A DNA stretch of 64,000 nt from Thermoanaerobaculia bacterium (GCA_945787635.1 CALZIK010000193.1:24875-88874); one strand, 5' to 3'. Positions 18,043-27,197 are shown, counted from the first letter of the stretch. The notes: generated from the sequence alone by a model not told the origin. Made by a program: numbers and translations.

Positions 18043-19572
18043 ATGCCCGAGACCCGACGCAGCCGATCGATCGCGGTCGGATTCCTCGTCTTGACCGCGG
18101 CATGGACGGGCGCAATCGCCTGGCTCGTGCGCGACTACTTTGTGGACGACGCCTACATCACGTTTCGGTTTGTCGAGAATCTCTGGCTCGGCAACGGCTT
18201 CGTCTTCAATCCTCCGGAGCGCGTCGAAGGTTTGACCAACCTTGGCTGGGCGCTGCTACTTGTCCCTTTCGGGGGGTTCATCGCAGTCCCGGCGGCGGCC
18301 AAGGTGATCGGGCTGCTGGCTTTCACGCTGGGACTCTGGCTGGTGTGGCGGATCGGCCGGCGCCTGTTCGAGCTCGATCCCCTGCTTGCGCCGGTGGTCC
18401 TGCTCGCCACTGCGGCAAGCGTCGAGTACCTCTATTTCTCACTCTCCGGTATGGAGACCGGCTTGGCAGCGCTTCTCGGGCTGGTTGCGATCGGCTATCT
18501 GCAACGCCGGCCCGACGGCCTTGCTGTGGTCGCATGGCTCGCGGCGGGGCTGTTTCTGGTCAGACCCGAGTACCTGGTCGTATTCCCCCTGTACCTGGGG
18601 CTTCGCCTGCTCGACCGGCGTAGGCGCGGCACCGGATCGGCGTTTCTCGTCTACCTGGGCCTGGTGATCGCGGCCACTCTCGCGCGCCTTGCCTACTTCG
18701 GAAGTCCCCTTCCGGTCACGGCGTCGAGCAAATCGACTCGGTTGGCGGAGATCGCCGGCCGAGCCCTCGACTCCCTGACCCAAGCCAATCCCAATCTACC
18801 GCCGCCGTTCACCGGAGTGCTCGCGGTGGCGCTGATGGCCCTGGGGGCCGCCGCCTGGCACCGGAGACAGCCGGAGCCGGCGCGCTTTGCCGCCGCCCTG
18901 GTCTCAGCCGCGCTGCTCTTCGCTACCTACGCGCCCTCCGACTGGACTCACCTGGGCAGGTACTTCGCCCCCGCAGTACCGGTCGCGATGCTGCTACTCG
19001 CCACGGGTTGCCGTACTGCGGTGCTCCGGATTCTGCCCGCGAAAACCGAGATCCAGGCCACCGTCGCCTTCGGCCTGATCCTCGCTCTCGCCATCGGCGG
19101 CCTACAGCGAACCCTCCGAGTGCTTTCACCGGAGCAGCTCGACCGGTTTCCCGGTTTGGTCATGACAAGCGAATCGCTAATCGAGCCCTCTCGTTGGATT
19201 GCCTCGCACGTTTCGGAATCGAGCGTGATCGCGACCCGACGCATCGGCGCACTCGGTTTCATCGCCCGCCGGCACATCTACGACTACAAGTTCGGCCTGA
19301 CCGACGCGACCGTCGCCCGAATCGTAGCCCGCCACGGCCCGTTGGATGATCCCCGTCATCCCGCGCTCGAGGAAAGTTGGCTCGCGCACTCGCCCGACTT
19401 CATTCTGGAAGATGTCTCGACCCTGGCCACCTGGGCGGGTCCCAGGGGCGAGCCCTCCGAGATCCTGGTGCACGGAACCCTCTACCGGGAGCTACGCAGG
19501 TTTCCAATCGGCGAGGAGACCGAATGGAGCCTCCTCGAAGCCGTGCCCCAAGCGGACCCCGGCGACGGCTAA
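18043..19572 (+). CDS. GT-C fold membrane glycosyltransferase-like protein
   Basis: The 509-residue protein has about ten or more transmembrane segments and a first extracytoplasmic loop starting VDDAYITFRF (Asp35/Asp36), followed by NPPERVEGLTN. A DD or DE pair in the first loop plus this signature is typical of GT-C enzymes that use polyprenyl-phosphate sugars, like mycobacterial AftB-type transferases. The soluble C-terminal part (from about residue 370) is likely periplasmic. The acceptor is unknown. It follows the histidine-motif membrane gene closely, so the two may act on the same envelope lipid or glycan. Its stop overlaps the stop of convergent mutS2. Confidence 0.78.
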   Translation: MPETRRSRSIAVGFLVLTAAWTGAIAWLVRDYFVDDAYITFRFVENLWLGNGFVFNPPERVEGLTNLGWALLLVPFGGFIAVPAAAKVIGLLAFTLGLWLVWRIGRRLFELDPLLAPVVLLATAASVEYLYFSLSGMETGLAALLGLVAIGYLQRRPDGLAVVAWLAAGLFLVRPEYLVVFPLYLGLRLLDRRRRGTGSAFLVYLGLVIAATLARLAYFGSPLPVTASSKSTRLAEIAGRALDSLTQANPNLPPPFTGVLAVALMALGAAAWHRRQPEPARFAAALVSAALLFATYAPSDWTHLGRYFAPAVPVAMLLLATGCRTAVLRILPAKTEIQATVAFGLILALAIGGLQRTLRVLSPEQLDRFPGLVMTSESLIEPSRWIASHVSESSVIATRRIGALGFIARRHIYDYKFGLTDATVARIVARHGPLDDPRHPALEESWLAHSPDFILEDVSTLATWAGPRGEPSEILVHGTLYRELRRFPIGEETEWSLLEAVPQADPGDG

Positions 19573-21956
19573 TCGGCCAGGCGGACGACGGTCGCGCCAT
19601 CGCCTCCGTCCGACTCACCCGCCGGGCTCCAACTCGCGACCGCGGGATGCCGATCGAGCCGCTTGCGGATCGCCGAGCGAAGCCGCCCGGTTCCGTGGCC
19701 GTGGACGATCCGCACGACCTCCTCGGATCCCAGCAGAGCGCGGTCCAGGAACCTCTCCAGATCCTCCAGCGCGGGCTCGACCCGCTTTCCGATCAGCATC
19801 AGCTCGACCCCGGTGGCCGAGCTCCCCTGGGTTCGCCGGTCTACCGGAGAGACCGGCAGCCGCGACTCCGCTGGTGGCACAGTGACGACCTCGGCCCGCA
19901 CCAGCTCGGCGGCACCGCAGCTGACTCGCTTGCCGTGCACCAGGACGGTTGCTTTAGAGCCGTCGAGTAGAACCAGCTTGCCCTTCCATCCGAGCGCCGC
20001 ATGTTCGACGCCATCTCCCACCACTGGCGCCTCCGCCTGCTCGCCGCTCGGCGCTGCCCACGTCGGCACCTCGTCGAACAGACGCTCGACCGCCTTGCCG
20101 GCGGCGCTTCGCCGGTGACCGTTCTCCAGCTCTTTCGAAAGGCGCTCGACCTCGAGGCTTAGCTTGCGTTGCACTTGATCGCGAAACTCCCGATACTCGC
20201 GCTTCAGGCGTTTCGCGGTCAGCGCTTTCTCCCGACCGGCTTCGGTGAGCAGATCCGCGGCCTCCCGTCGGTCGCGTACCGCCTGCGAGCGGGCCTGCCG
20301 CAGCTCGTCGCGGTCCCGTTCGAGGTTGCGCTTCGCGCTCTCGACCTCCTGAAGCAACCGGCGCAGTCGCCGCTCTTCGGGTCCCAGGATCTCCTCCGCC
20401 CGCGAAAGCCACGCATCCGCAAGCCCCAGCCGGCGCCCTAGAGCCAATGCTTCGCTTCCACCGGGAGGGCCCGGCACCAACCGGTAGGTCGGACGTCCGC
20501 TCTCGGAGTCGAACTCCATTGCCGCGCAGGAAGCGTTGTCGAGCTCGAGAGCCGCCGCTGCAATCGCCGTCAAATGAGTCGTGATCACTGTCCACGGGCG
20601 CTTTTCCGAGAGCGCTTCGAGTAGTGCGATGCCGAGTGCCGAGCCCTCGGTGGGATCGGTCCCGGACCCGAGCTCATCGATCAGCAGCAGGCTGTCGGCT
20701 CGAGCCGCCTCCCAGGCTTCCTGCAACCGGAGCAGACGGCCACTGAAGGTCGACCGCTCCTCCAGCAGGTCCTGCTCGTCGCCAATCACCGCCACGACCT
20801 GCGAAACGAACGGCAGGCGCGAGTGCAGACCAACCGGAAGCGGGAAGCCGCTGTGGGCGGCAAGGGTCAACAGTCCGACCGTCTTGAGGGCGACCGTCTT
20901 GCCGCCGGCGTTAGGTCCGGTCACGACCTGAATCCGTTCACTCTCGCCGAGGCCCAGAGCCAGTGGCACGACTGCATCCCGATGACCGGCATGACCCAAC
21001 GCCCGCTCTCGATACTCGGCCAGCTGGGGATCGAGCAAGGGATGTCGAGCATCGACCAGCTGGAGAGGGTCGCCGGCGCGGGGCTCCGCGAAATGGCCGT
21101 CCATTCGCTTCTTCAGCCGAACCAATGCCTGCCGCGCATCCAGGTCGGCGAGAAGCTCCCAATACACCCGAATGCCCGGCCGGTGATCGCGCACCCGATC
21201 CAGAAGATCGCTCAGGATCCGCTGCCGCTCCGCTTCCTCGTCCCGCTGGCTTTCCGTCAGCTGGTTGTTCTCCTCGACAAAGTCGAGGGGTTCGAAGTAG
21301 AAGCTCTTGCCGGTGGACGAGCGCCCTTGCACCACACCCGGCAACCGGCCCTTCGAACCCGCCCGCAGCATGAGCACCAGTCGTCCGTCCTGCACCGAGA
21401 TGGTCTCTTCGGCGAGATTCGCGCGCTGTTCGGTGACGAAGCCGCCGAGCCGGGAGTAGAGATCGCGGCGCGCCTTCCGACTCTTCCTGGTGAGGCTCTC
21501 GAGCCGCCGGCTCGCGCTATCTCGCACCCTCCCCCGCTCGTCGATGGTGCGGTCGATCTCATCGGCGAGCGGCCCGAGGTCCGGAACTTCACTCCAAGCC
21601 GCTTGCAGCGACTCGGAGTCTGAGTCCGCTCGGATCCGCTCCAATGCTCCGCGGCACTCATTCAAGACAACGGAAAGCAGCAGCAGGTCGCGGCCGTCTA
21701 ACTCGCCATGATCTTTGGCTATTCTTCCGGCCAGCGGCCCGATCTCGTCTTCGAAGCTACCCACCAATGGAGCCGCTTCCAACAAGCGCTCGACGTTGGC
21801 GGTCAGCTCCAGCGAACGACGAAGCTCGGCTGGATTTCCGAAGGGCAGGGCCGTGAGCAGCACTCGCCGGCCCAGATCACTGGCCGCGAATTCGGCGGCG
21901 ACCGCGCGCAAGGAGTCAAACTCCAGAGCTTCCAGACTGGCCTCAGAGACGCGCAT
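19569..21956 (-). CDS. mutS2: MutS2, Smr-domain ATPase
   Basis: The 795-residue protein is MutS2, a MutS-homologous ATPase without the mismatch-recognition domain. In other bacteria it acts on recombination intermediates or on collided ribosomes. Walker A is GPNAGGKT and Walker B LLLIDELGSGTDP. A long coiled coil rich in Arg/Glu follows, and a C-terminal Smr domain carries VRIVHGHGTGRLR. I choose ATG 21956, with GAGGA upstream; a TTG seven codons earlier has no ribosome site. It follows rpsU in the same direction, with a terminator-like hairpin between. Confidence 0.94.
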   Translation of the reverse strand: MRVSEASLEALEFDSLRAVAAEFAASDLGRRVLLTALPFGNPAELRRSLELTANVERLLEAAPLVGSFEDEIGPLAGRIAKDHGELDGRDLLLLSVVLNECRGALERIRADSDSESLQAAWSEVPDLGPLADEIDRTIDERGRVRDSASRRLESLTRKSRKARRDLYSRLGGFVTEQRANLAEETISVQDGRLVLMLRAGSKGRLPGVVQGRSSTGKSFYFEPLDFVEENNQLTESQRDEEAERQRILSDLLDRVRDHRPGIRVYWELLADLDARQALVRLKKRMDGHFAEPRAGDPLQLVDARHPLLDPQLAEYRERALGHAGHRDAVVPLALGLGESERIQVVTGPNAGGKTVALKTVGLLTLAAHSGFPLPVGLHSRLPFVSQVVAVIGDEQDLLEERSTFSGRLLRLQEAWEAARADSLLLIDELGSGTDPTEGSALGIALLEALSEKRPWTVITTHLTAIAAAALELDNASCAAMEFDSESGRPTYRLVPGPPGGSEALALGRRLGLADAWLSRAEEILGPEERRLRRLLQEVESAKRNLERDRDELRQARSQAVRDRREAADLLTEAGREKALTAKRLKREYREFRDQVQRKLSLEVERLSKELENGHRRSAAGKAVERLFDEVPTWAAPSGEQAEAPVVGDGVEHAALGWKGKLVLLDGSKATVLVHGKRVSCGAAELVRAEVVTVPPAESRLPVSPVDRRTQGSSATGVELMLIGKRVEPALEDLERFLDRALLGSEEVVRIVHGHGTGRLRSAIRKRLDRHPAVASWSPAGESDGGDGATVVRLAD

Positions 21957-21975
21957 GCGGTGGGTCCTCGGTGCC

Positions 21976-22009
21976 AAACAGAAAGAGGCGGGGTGTTCAA
22001 CCCCGCCTC
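21976..22009 (-). terminator. Terminator/attenuator between rpsU and mutS2
   Basis: A perfect 9-bp stem (GAGGCGGGG with CCCCGCCTC) and seven-base loop is followed on the minus strand by TTTCTGTTT. It begins 28 bases after the rpsU stop and should end most rpsU transcripts before mutS2. Confidence 0.8.
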
Positions 22010-22036
22010 CGCTTCGATTCCGATCGAACGACGTTT

Positions 22037-22246
22037 CTAGCGCAAGCCCAGGCGGCGTTCCTCGGCCATCCTACGCAGCTCCTTCTTGCGAGCCTGCATG
22101 GCCTTGCGCTTGCGCTTGACGGAGGGCTTCTCGAAATACTGACGCTTTTTCAGCTCCGTCAGGATCCCCGACTTTTCGCATTTGCGCTTGAACCGCCGGA
22201 GGGCGTTTTCGAAGCTCTCTTCATCTCGTACTTGTACTGCTGGCAA
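22037..22246 (-). CDS. rpsU: 30S ribosomal protein S21
   Basis: The 69-residue, highly basic protein matches bS21, which helps 30S subunits engage mRNA. It begins [20 protein letters not shown], as in the family, and ends in an Arg/Lys-rich helix. It starts with TTG placed five bases after a full-length anti-SD complement. In many bacteria rpsU heads the rpsU-dnaG-rpoD operon; here mutS2 and two inverted membrane genes separate it from dnaG. Confidence 0.96.
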   Translation of the reverse strand: MPAVQVRDEESFENALRRFKRKCEKSGILTELKKRQYFEKPSVKRKRKAMQARKKELRRMAEERRLGLR

Positions 22247-22251
22247 TCGAT

Positions 22252-22260
22252 ATCACCTCC
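22252..22260 (-). promoter_or_regulatory. Perfect Shine-Dalgarno sequence of rpsU
   Basis: The minus strand reads GGAGGTGAT, a nine-base complement of the 16S rRNA 3' end, five bases before the TTG start. The strong site compensates for the weak start codon. Confidence 0.88.
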
Positions 22261-22293
22261 CGTTGGTCCGCTCCTTCAAAGAGGTGGGGACCG

Positions 22294-22310
22294 CCCGGCC
22301 TCGGGCCGGG
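22294..22310 (-). terminator. Hairpin between the BamE-like lipoprotein gene and rpsU
   Basis: CCCGGCC (22294-22300) pairs with GGCCGGG (22304-22310) around a TCG loop. There is no T-run directly after the stem, so it may be a weak terminator or an element of the rpsU leader. Confidence 0.4.
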
Positions 22311-22346
22311 GAGGGAAGTGTCTCCGAAACCTCGGCTTTCGTCAAG

Positions 22347-23171
22347 CTACTCGACGTCGCCGCCGGCGCCCTCGACGGCCTCATACTTGAGCTGGTAGGC
22401 CTCGTATTCGCCGGTCTTGCTGTTTTCCCGGAACCAGACGGCCGCCGCAGCGCCGCCTTCGGCTGTGGCGTAGAACCAGGCCACGACCTTGCGATCGGGG
22501 TACTCACGGATGTTTCTCAGGTTGACCTGACCCAGGACGTCGCGGACCTGCTCCTGCGTCATTCCCTTCTCGGCGCCCGCGAAGCGCTCTTCCGACATGT
22601 AGCGATTCTCTTCGGCGTTCGCGAGCGCCGCCTGCACAGCGGGGTTGTCAGGATCGAGAGAATTGGCCATGGTCAGGATGTCGATCGCTCGACGGTAGTC
22701 GCCGCCCTTGCTGATGTACTCGGCCGCCAACTCGGTGTCTTCGCTGCTTTTCATGCGAATCGCCGCCTGCTGGCGCTCGGTAAGGGGCTCACCTTCGATG
22801 ATCTGATTTCTCGGGTCATTGAGAAATGAAGCCAGGTTGCCGCTGAACTCATCGGCAAGCTCGGTGATCTTGCTGTCGAGCTCGGCGGCTTTGGCCGACA
22901 GCTCCTCTGCGGAGGGCATCGGCTCCCCTTCGGTCGCCTCTCCCTCGGTCGCCTCGGATTCAGACCCTGCGGACGCCGAGGCCCTCATCTTGGCCCTGAC
23001 TTCGGTTAGCTCGGCGCGCAGGCCGGAGAGCGTTTCCTGGTTCTCGGTAAGCCAGGTCCACGCGGCCTCGACCTCCGGATCGACCGTGGGCCCGCCTGGG
23101 CCACACGCCGAAACCAGCGACACCAGGGCGAGCACGGCTACAGCAACGACAAAGGTACGATCGAGACGCAT
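22347..23171 (-). CDS. Lipoprotein with C-terminal BamE/SmpA-like domain
   Basis: This 274-residue protein has a lipoprotein signal ending LVSLVSAC (Cys23), so it should be lipidated and sit in the envelope. After a Glu/Ala-rich helical region containing a tandem EATEG repeat (15-base units at 22928-22957), a short TPR-like segment (ILTMANSLDPDNPAVQAALA) follows. The C-terminal part contains KGMTQEQVRDVLGQ and a PDRKVVAWFY strand, resembling the small BamE/SmpA fold. GGAGG six bases before ATG 23171 sets the start; an upstream in-frame ATG would destroy the lipobox position. A role in outer-membrane maintenance is inferred from the fold only. Confidence 0.8.
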   Translation of the reverse strand: MRLDRTFVVAVAVLALVSLVSACGPGGPTVDPEVEAAWTWLTENQETLSGLRAELTEVRAKMRASASAGSESEATEGEATEGEPMPSAEELSAKAAELDSKITELADEFSGNLASFLNDPRNQIIEGEPLTERQQAAIRMKSSEDTELAAEYISKGGDYRRAIDILTMANSLDPDNPAVQAALANAEENRYMSEERFAGAEKGMTQEQVRDVLGQVNLRNIREYPDRKVVAWFYATAEGGAAAAVWFRENSKTGEYEAYQLKYEAVEGAGGDVE

Positions 23172-23330
23172 TTGATCCCTCCGTTTTCTCAGGGCGTGGA
23201 ACGCTTCCTTTAGAAGACGACGAAGGTACCACACGCATCTCGCGGGCGACAAGACGGCGCGATCGGACGCCGGTGGACGCCTTTTTGTAACCGCGCATAA
23301 ATAAACGACTTTTGCGCGTCGCCCGTTCCC

Positions 23331-23359
23331 TTGACAGCTTCTTGACCCTCAAGAATAAT
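23331..23359 (+). promoter_or_regulatory. Sigma-70 promoter of the GAF-protein operon
   Basis: A perfect -35 box TTGACA (23331-23336) and a -10 box AATAAT (23354-23359, five of six matches) are separated by 17 bases. They lie 45 bases upstream of ATG 23405. Transcription would start near 23366 and could extend through the Slt gene. Confidence 0.8.
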
Positions 23360-23404
23360 CGATCGGTTCGCACGACCTTGACTCCTCTTATCCGGGAGAG
23401 ACCC

Positions 23405-24814
23405 ATGAAACTGGCGCAGTACCTCGAAGAACTCGACCCCGAACTGGCGGGCAAACTAGAAAAGGCGGTCAACGCTGTTCGGGAGGATTTCGAAGAGAAG
23501 CTGACCGGAGCTGTTCAGACCGCGGTGTCGGAGGCCGCCGAACAGGCCGCGGAGCGAGCGGCGGCCGAGGCCGCGCAACAGCCGCCCGAGGTCATCGCGA
23601 GACCGACCCTCTCGCTGGACGCATCGGACGAGCTGCGGATGGCCGCGCTCGACATCGATGTGGCTACTTCCCAGGCAGAGATCCTGGCGGCGCTCTCCAG
23701 AGGCGTGCTGCGATTCGCCTCGCGCGTGGCCATCTTCGTCAATCGCGGCGAAGAGGCCCATGGCTGGAGCTCCTCGGGATTCGGCAGCTCCGACTCGAGA
23801 ATCAAGGAAGTCGTCTTGGCGAAGGACAAGCTCTTCCCGGCGACCAACGACCCGAAAGAGGGTTCGGTCGCTCTCGCCCCGGCGCAATGTGCCGCCATCT
23901 GTGACGCGATGGGCGCCGATCACCCCTCGATGGGTCTGGTCATGCCCTTCGTGCTGGGCAGCCAGGCGGTTGGGACGGTCTATTGTGATCGCGTAGGGGA
24001 AGAGCCGTTTTCGGTATCGGCCATGCAACTCGTGACCTACATCGCCGGCCAGACGCTCGAGACGCTGCCGGTGCGAAAGCGCGAGTCCACCGCCACCCTG
24101 AGCCTCGCCGCAAACCCGGTCGCGGCCGAAAGCATGCCGACCGCCACGGCCGAGGTCGAAATCGAGCCAGCGGCCGAACTCGAGCCGGCGCCCACCGAGC
24201 CGATTGCGTCACCCGAACCGCCGCCAGTGTCCGACTACGAGTCTGAGCCCTCCGAGCCCGTCGAGATGCCGACCGTCCATCTGGTCGAAGAGCCCGAGGT
24301 CTCGGTTGAACCCACCAGCTATCCGCCGTCTTCGGCGCCCGAAATAGCCACCGAGTCTCCCGAAGCCGACGAAGATGAGGAAGCGACGCGGCCGGGCTTT
24401 GCGACTCGCGCGCCCATCGAGCCATCCGCCAGCCCACCATCGGCGCTCGGTCCCATGGAGCCGCCGGTCGAGCTCGGCAGCACTGCGGTAAGCCCTCCGG
24501 ACGATGTCCAGGGCCCGGGTTGGGCCTTCACGGCTCCCGCGGCGCCCTCCGAAGGCGATTCGGAATCGGACCACGAAGAGGCCCAGCGCCTGGCCAGGCT
24601 GTTGGTCACGGAAATCAAGCTTTACAACGAAGAGGCCGTCGAAGAGGGCCGGCGCAGCTCGAACATCTACTCGCGCCTGCGCGAAGACATCGACCGATCG
24701 CGCCAGATCTTCGAGGACCGAATCGACGAGAGCGTGCGGACTGAAACCGACTACTTCAAGAAGGCCCTGGTCAGAATCCTGGCGGGCGGAGATCCGGCCC
24801 TACTGGGGGGCTGA
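23405..24814 (+). CDS. GAF-domain protein with acidic Pro/Glu linker and conserved helical tail
   Basis: The 469-residue protein begins with a short helical segment, then a GAF-like sensor domain (about residues 70-210, ending VGTVYCDRVGEEPF). A roughly 170-residue low-complexity linker rich in Pro, Glu and Ala follows. The C-terminal helical module (about 390-469) contains LARLLVTEIKLYNEEAVEEG and a DRIDESVRTETDYFKKAL helix. There is no membrane segment, kinase or output enzyme, so it is more likely a scaffold or regulator than a classic sensor. GGGAG precedes ATG 23405; an upstream in-frame ATG overlaps the promoter. The transglycosylase gene follows 15 bases downstream in the same transcript. 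Confidence 0.82.
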   Translation: MKLAQYLEELDPELAGKLEKAVNAVREDFEEKLTGAVQTAVSEAAEQAAERAAAEAAQQPPEVIARPTLSLDASDELRMAALDIDVATSQAEILAALSRGVLRFASRVAIFVNRGEEAHGWSSSGFGSSDSRIKEVVLAKDKLFPATNDPKEGSVALAPAQCAAICDAMGADHPSMGLVMPFVLGSQAVGTVYCDRVGEEPFSVSAMQLVTYIAGQTLETLPVRKRESTATLSLAANPVAAESMPTATAEVEIEPAAELEPAPTEPIASPEPPPVSDYESEPSEPVEMPTVHLVEEPEVSVEPTSYPPSSAPEIATESPEADEDEEATRPGFATRAPIEPSASPPSALGPMEPPVELGSTAVSPPDDVQGPGWAFTAPAAPSEGDSESDHEEAQRLARLLVTEIKLYNEEAVEEGRRSSNIYSRLREDIDRSRQIFEDRIDESVRTETDYFKKALVRILAGGDPALLGG

Positions 24815-24829
24815 GCAAGCGGTGCGAGC

Positions 24830-27064
24830 ATGCGGCGCAACCGACTCAGCTTGTTGCCGGCACTCGCGACGGCGACTCTGCTGATCGGACTCAGCGTACT
24901 CGAGCCTCTCGCCCGCGGCAAAGAATCGCTTCCCCGGACGGACACCGCACCCGAGCTCGAGCAACCTGACCTTGGCCCGCTCGCGGGCGCGCTCCGCGCT
25001 TGCGACCTGGAAACGGCGCAAGCCGCGGTCGCGGCGCTGGGTCCCGATCGCGACGAGCGCGGCCTGATCCTCGGGCTCGGCGCAGCACGGTGCGGCCAGC
25101 ATGCGGCAGGCTTGAACTGGTTGCTGGCGACGCCGCCCGGATCGGATCTCGAGGACTGGCGCCTTTTCGGCATCGCACGAACCTCGATCGAGCTCGGCCA
25201 GTATCCCGCCGCCAAGGCGGCACTCGACACCCTGCGCCGCGCGCATCCGAAGTCTCCCCTGTTCGCGAGCGCAACTCTGGCGGCGGCCGAGGTCGCACGC
25301 GAACGCGGAGACCTCGAGGGCGTGGTCGAGATCAGCCGGCGCAGCACCGGCTGGCTACTCGATCGGGAGCATGCCGAGGGCCTCGACGTGGCAGCCTGGC
25401 ACGCCTCCGTGGAGCTCGGTGACGCGGGGCTACGGCGCGAAGCCGCGGCCCGCCTGCTGGTCGAGCACCCTGTAATCGCTTCCAAACTCAAGGTGATCGA
25501 GGACTTCCGCGCCGAGGACGGCTCGATTGAATGGCGTGACTTCCTGTCCACTGAGGAAATTGTCGAGCGCGCGGATAGCCTGTTCCAAGCCGGTCTGCAC
25601 GACTCGGCAATGGAAACACTCACCCTCCTCGAAGCCGTCGACCGGACCGTGCGTTGGCATCTGGTCTCGGCCGACGCACTGACCTCTTCCGGCAGAGGAG
25701 AGGAAGCTCTCAAAACGCTGGAAGCCCTACTGCCCCGAAACCGCCTCGAGGAGCTCGAAGTCGAGTGGCGGCGGGCCTTCGCGGCGCTCGACGCCTCGGA
25801 ACCCAGGTCGGGACGTCAGCTCACTTCGCTGCAGCGGCGGATGATGCGCGAACGAGCGCACACGCACCTTGAGCGAGTGATCGAGATCGGGCTCGATCCC
25901 GAGCGCTCAAAACGGGCGCTCAGGGTGCTGTTCGAGAACGCCCTCGACGACGACCTGTTCGACGACGCGATGGCGACTCTGCGCCGGCTGAAAGCGCTGG
26001 ACCCTGAAGATCGAAGCGGCGCGCGCCACCTGTGGCAGTACGGCTGGAAACAGCATCAAGAACGCAACTTCAGCGGCGCCATCGGCTACTGGACCGAGCT
26101 GTCGGCGCTCTATCCGACCAGCAGCTATAACCGAAGCGGGCTCTATTGGTCTGCTCGTGCGCACGAGGTCCTCGGCAATCGGCCGAGATCCCTCGAGCTT
26201 CTGAACGAAGTGGCCAACGTGCCGTTCACCGACTTTTACCGCCGCCAGGCCCTTCGTCGACTCGGCCATACCGGCGAATCCGAGAGCGGCCCGGCGGCTC
26301 CCACCGAACCCTGGCCGCAAGACCCCCGCCTCGGCCGCGCCGAGCGACTGCTTGGCTGGGGGCTCGACAGTGACGCGCTCATCGAGGTCAGCGCGCTCGC
26401 CGCGCGGTCCGACCCGCGAGCAACGGGAGCTCTCAAATCGCTGATCTTGGGAGAGCTCGGCGAGCGCCGCAGGAGCATCATCGAGATCAAGGGTGTGTTT
26501 TCCCTGCTCGGCACCCCGTTTCAGGGCGTGGCTCCCAACCGGGCTCGGCTTCTCTACTATCCGTTGGCCTTCGACCGAATCGTCGAGCAGAACGCCGAGC
26601 GCAACGGCCTCGACCGGAACCTGATCCTGGCCATGATCCGGCAGGAAAGCGCCTTCGATCCCCAGGCGCGCAGCTGGGCAGGCGCGAGCGGGCTGATGCA
26701 AGTAATGCCGGCAACCGGCCGCGAGATCGCTCAGCGCCTCGGCCTGAGCTACAACCGCGAGCGCTTGAGCGATCCGGCGTTCAGCATCCGGCTGGGCACA
26801 ACCTACTACAAGCAGGTTCGCTCGATGTTCGGTGAAAATGACGAACTGGCGCTCGCCGGCTACAACGCAGGGCCCTACCGGATCAAGCGCCTCTGGCGCC
26901 AGGCGGGAGAGAACGCAGAGTTCGATCGATTTCTCGAAGGCCTCGAGTTGGAAGAGACCAGATGGTACGTCAAGCGGGTGCTGCTTTTCGCCGACAGCTA
27001 CCGCCGCCTGTATCCCGGCGAGAGCCCACCGCCCGGTGCCGAGCTCCAGCCCGCCGCCGGCTGA
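24830..27064 (+). CDS. Slt-type soluble lytic transglycosylase
   Basis: This 744-residue protein cleaves the MurNAc-GlcNAc bond of peptidoglycan with formation of anhydro-MurNAc. An N-terminal hydrophobic leader predicts export. A long helical/TPR-like superhelix occupies about residues 40-570, and the C-terminal SLT domain holds the catalytic Glu606 in MIRQESAFDPQA. It also has GLMQVMPATG and the AGYNAGPYRI motif. Domain order and length match Slt70-family enzymes. It is coupled to the GAF-protein gene and precedes tRNA-Met. Confidence 0.93.
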   Translation: MRRNRLSLLPALATATLLIGLSVLEPLARGKESLPRTDTAPELEQPDLGPLAGALRACDLETAQAAVAALGPDRDERGLILGLGAARCGQHAAGLNWLLATPPGSDLEDWRLFGIARTSIELGQYPAAKAALDTLRRAHPKSPLFASATLAAAEVARERGDLEGVVEISRRSTGWLLDREHAEGLDVAAWHASVELGDAGLRREAAARLLVEHPVIASKLKVIEDFRAEDGSIEWRDFLSTEEIVERADSLFQAGLHDSAMETLTLLEAVDRTVRWHLVSADALTSSGRGEEALKTLEALLPRNRLEELEVEWRRAFAALDASEPRSGRQLTSLQRRMMRERAHTHLERVIEIGLDPERSKRALRVLFENALDDDLFDDAMATLRRLKALDPEDRSGARHLWQYGWKQHQERNFSGAIGYWTELSALYPTSSYNRSGLYWSARAHEVLGNRPRSLELLNEVANVPFTDFYRRQALRRLGHTGESESGPAAPTEPWPQDPRLGRAERLLGWGLDSDALIEVSALAARSDPRATGALKSLILGELGERRRSIIEIKGVFSLLGTPFQGVAPNRARLLYYPLAFDRIVEQNAERNGLDRNLILAMIRQESAFDPQARSWAGASGLMQVMPATGREIAQRLGLSYNRERLSDPAFSIRLGTTYYKQVRSMFGENDELALAGYNAGPYRIKRLWRQAGENAEFDRFLEGLELEETRWYVKRVLLFADSYRRLYPGESPPPGAELQPAAG

Positions 27065-27092
27065 AAGCCCGCCACGACCGCCTTAAATTGGT

Positions 27093-27098
27093 TATACT
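27093..27098 (+). promoter_or_regulatory. -10-like box upstream of tRNA-Met
   Basis: TATACT lies 32 bases before the tRNA 5' end, preceded by an A/T-rich TTAAATTGGT stretch and followed by a GC-rich discriminator. No good -35 box is visible. Confidence 0.4.
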
Positions 27099-27124
27099 CT
27101 TCGCTCCCCGGGCTCGGGGAATCT

Positions 27125-27197
27125 GGGTCCATAGCTCAGCGGTTAGAGCATCCGGCTCATAACCGGCAGGTCCCTGGTTCGAATCCAGGTGGACCCA
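27125..27197 (+). tRNA. tRNA-Met (CAT), elongator type
   Basis: The 73-nucleotide cloverleaf starts GGGTCCA and pairs with TGGACCC before discriminator A. The anticodon loop CTCATAA gives CAT, and the T loop is TTCGAAT. The terminal CCA is not encoded. The first pair is G-C, so it is not an initiator. A lysidine-modified tRNA-Ile with the same anticodon is the alternative. Confidence 0.93.

Noticed and set aside
27125..27197. tRNA-Ile2 (CAT) instead of tRNA-Met
   Set aside because: The acceptor and anticodon stem resemble elongator tRNA-Met more. The lysidine-specific identity elements cannot be confirmed, so Met is kept with a caveat.
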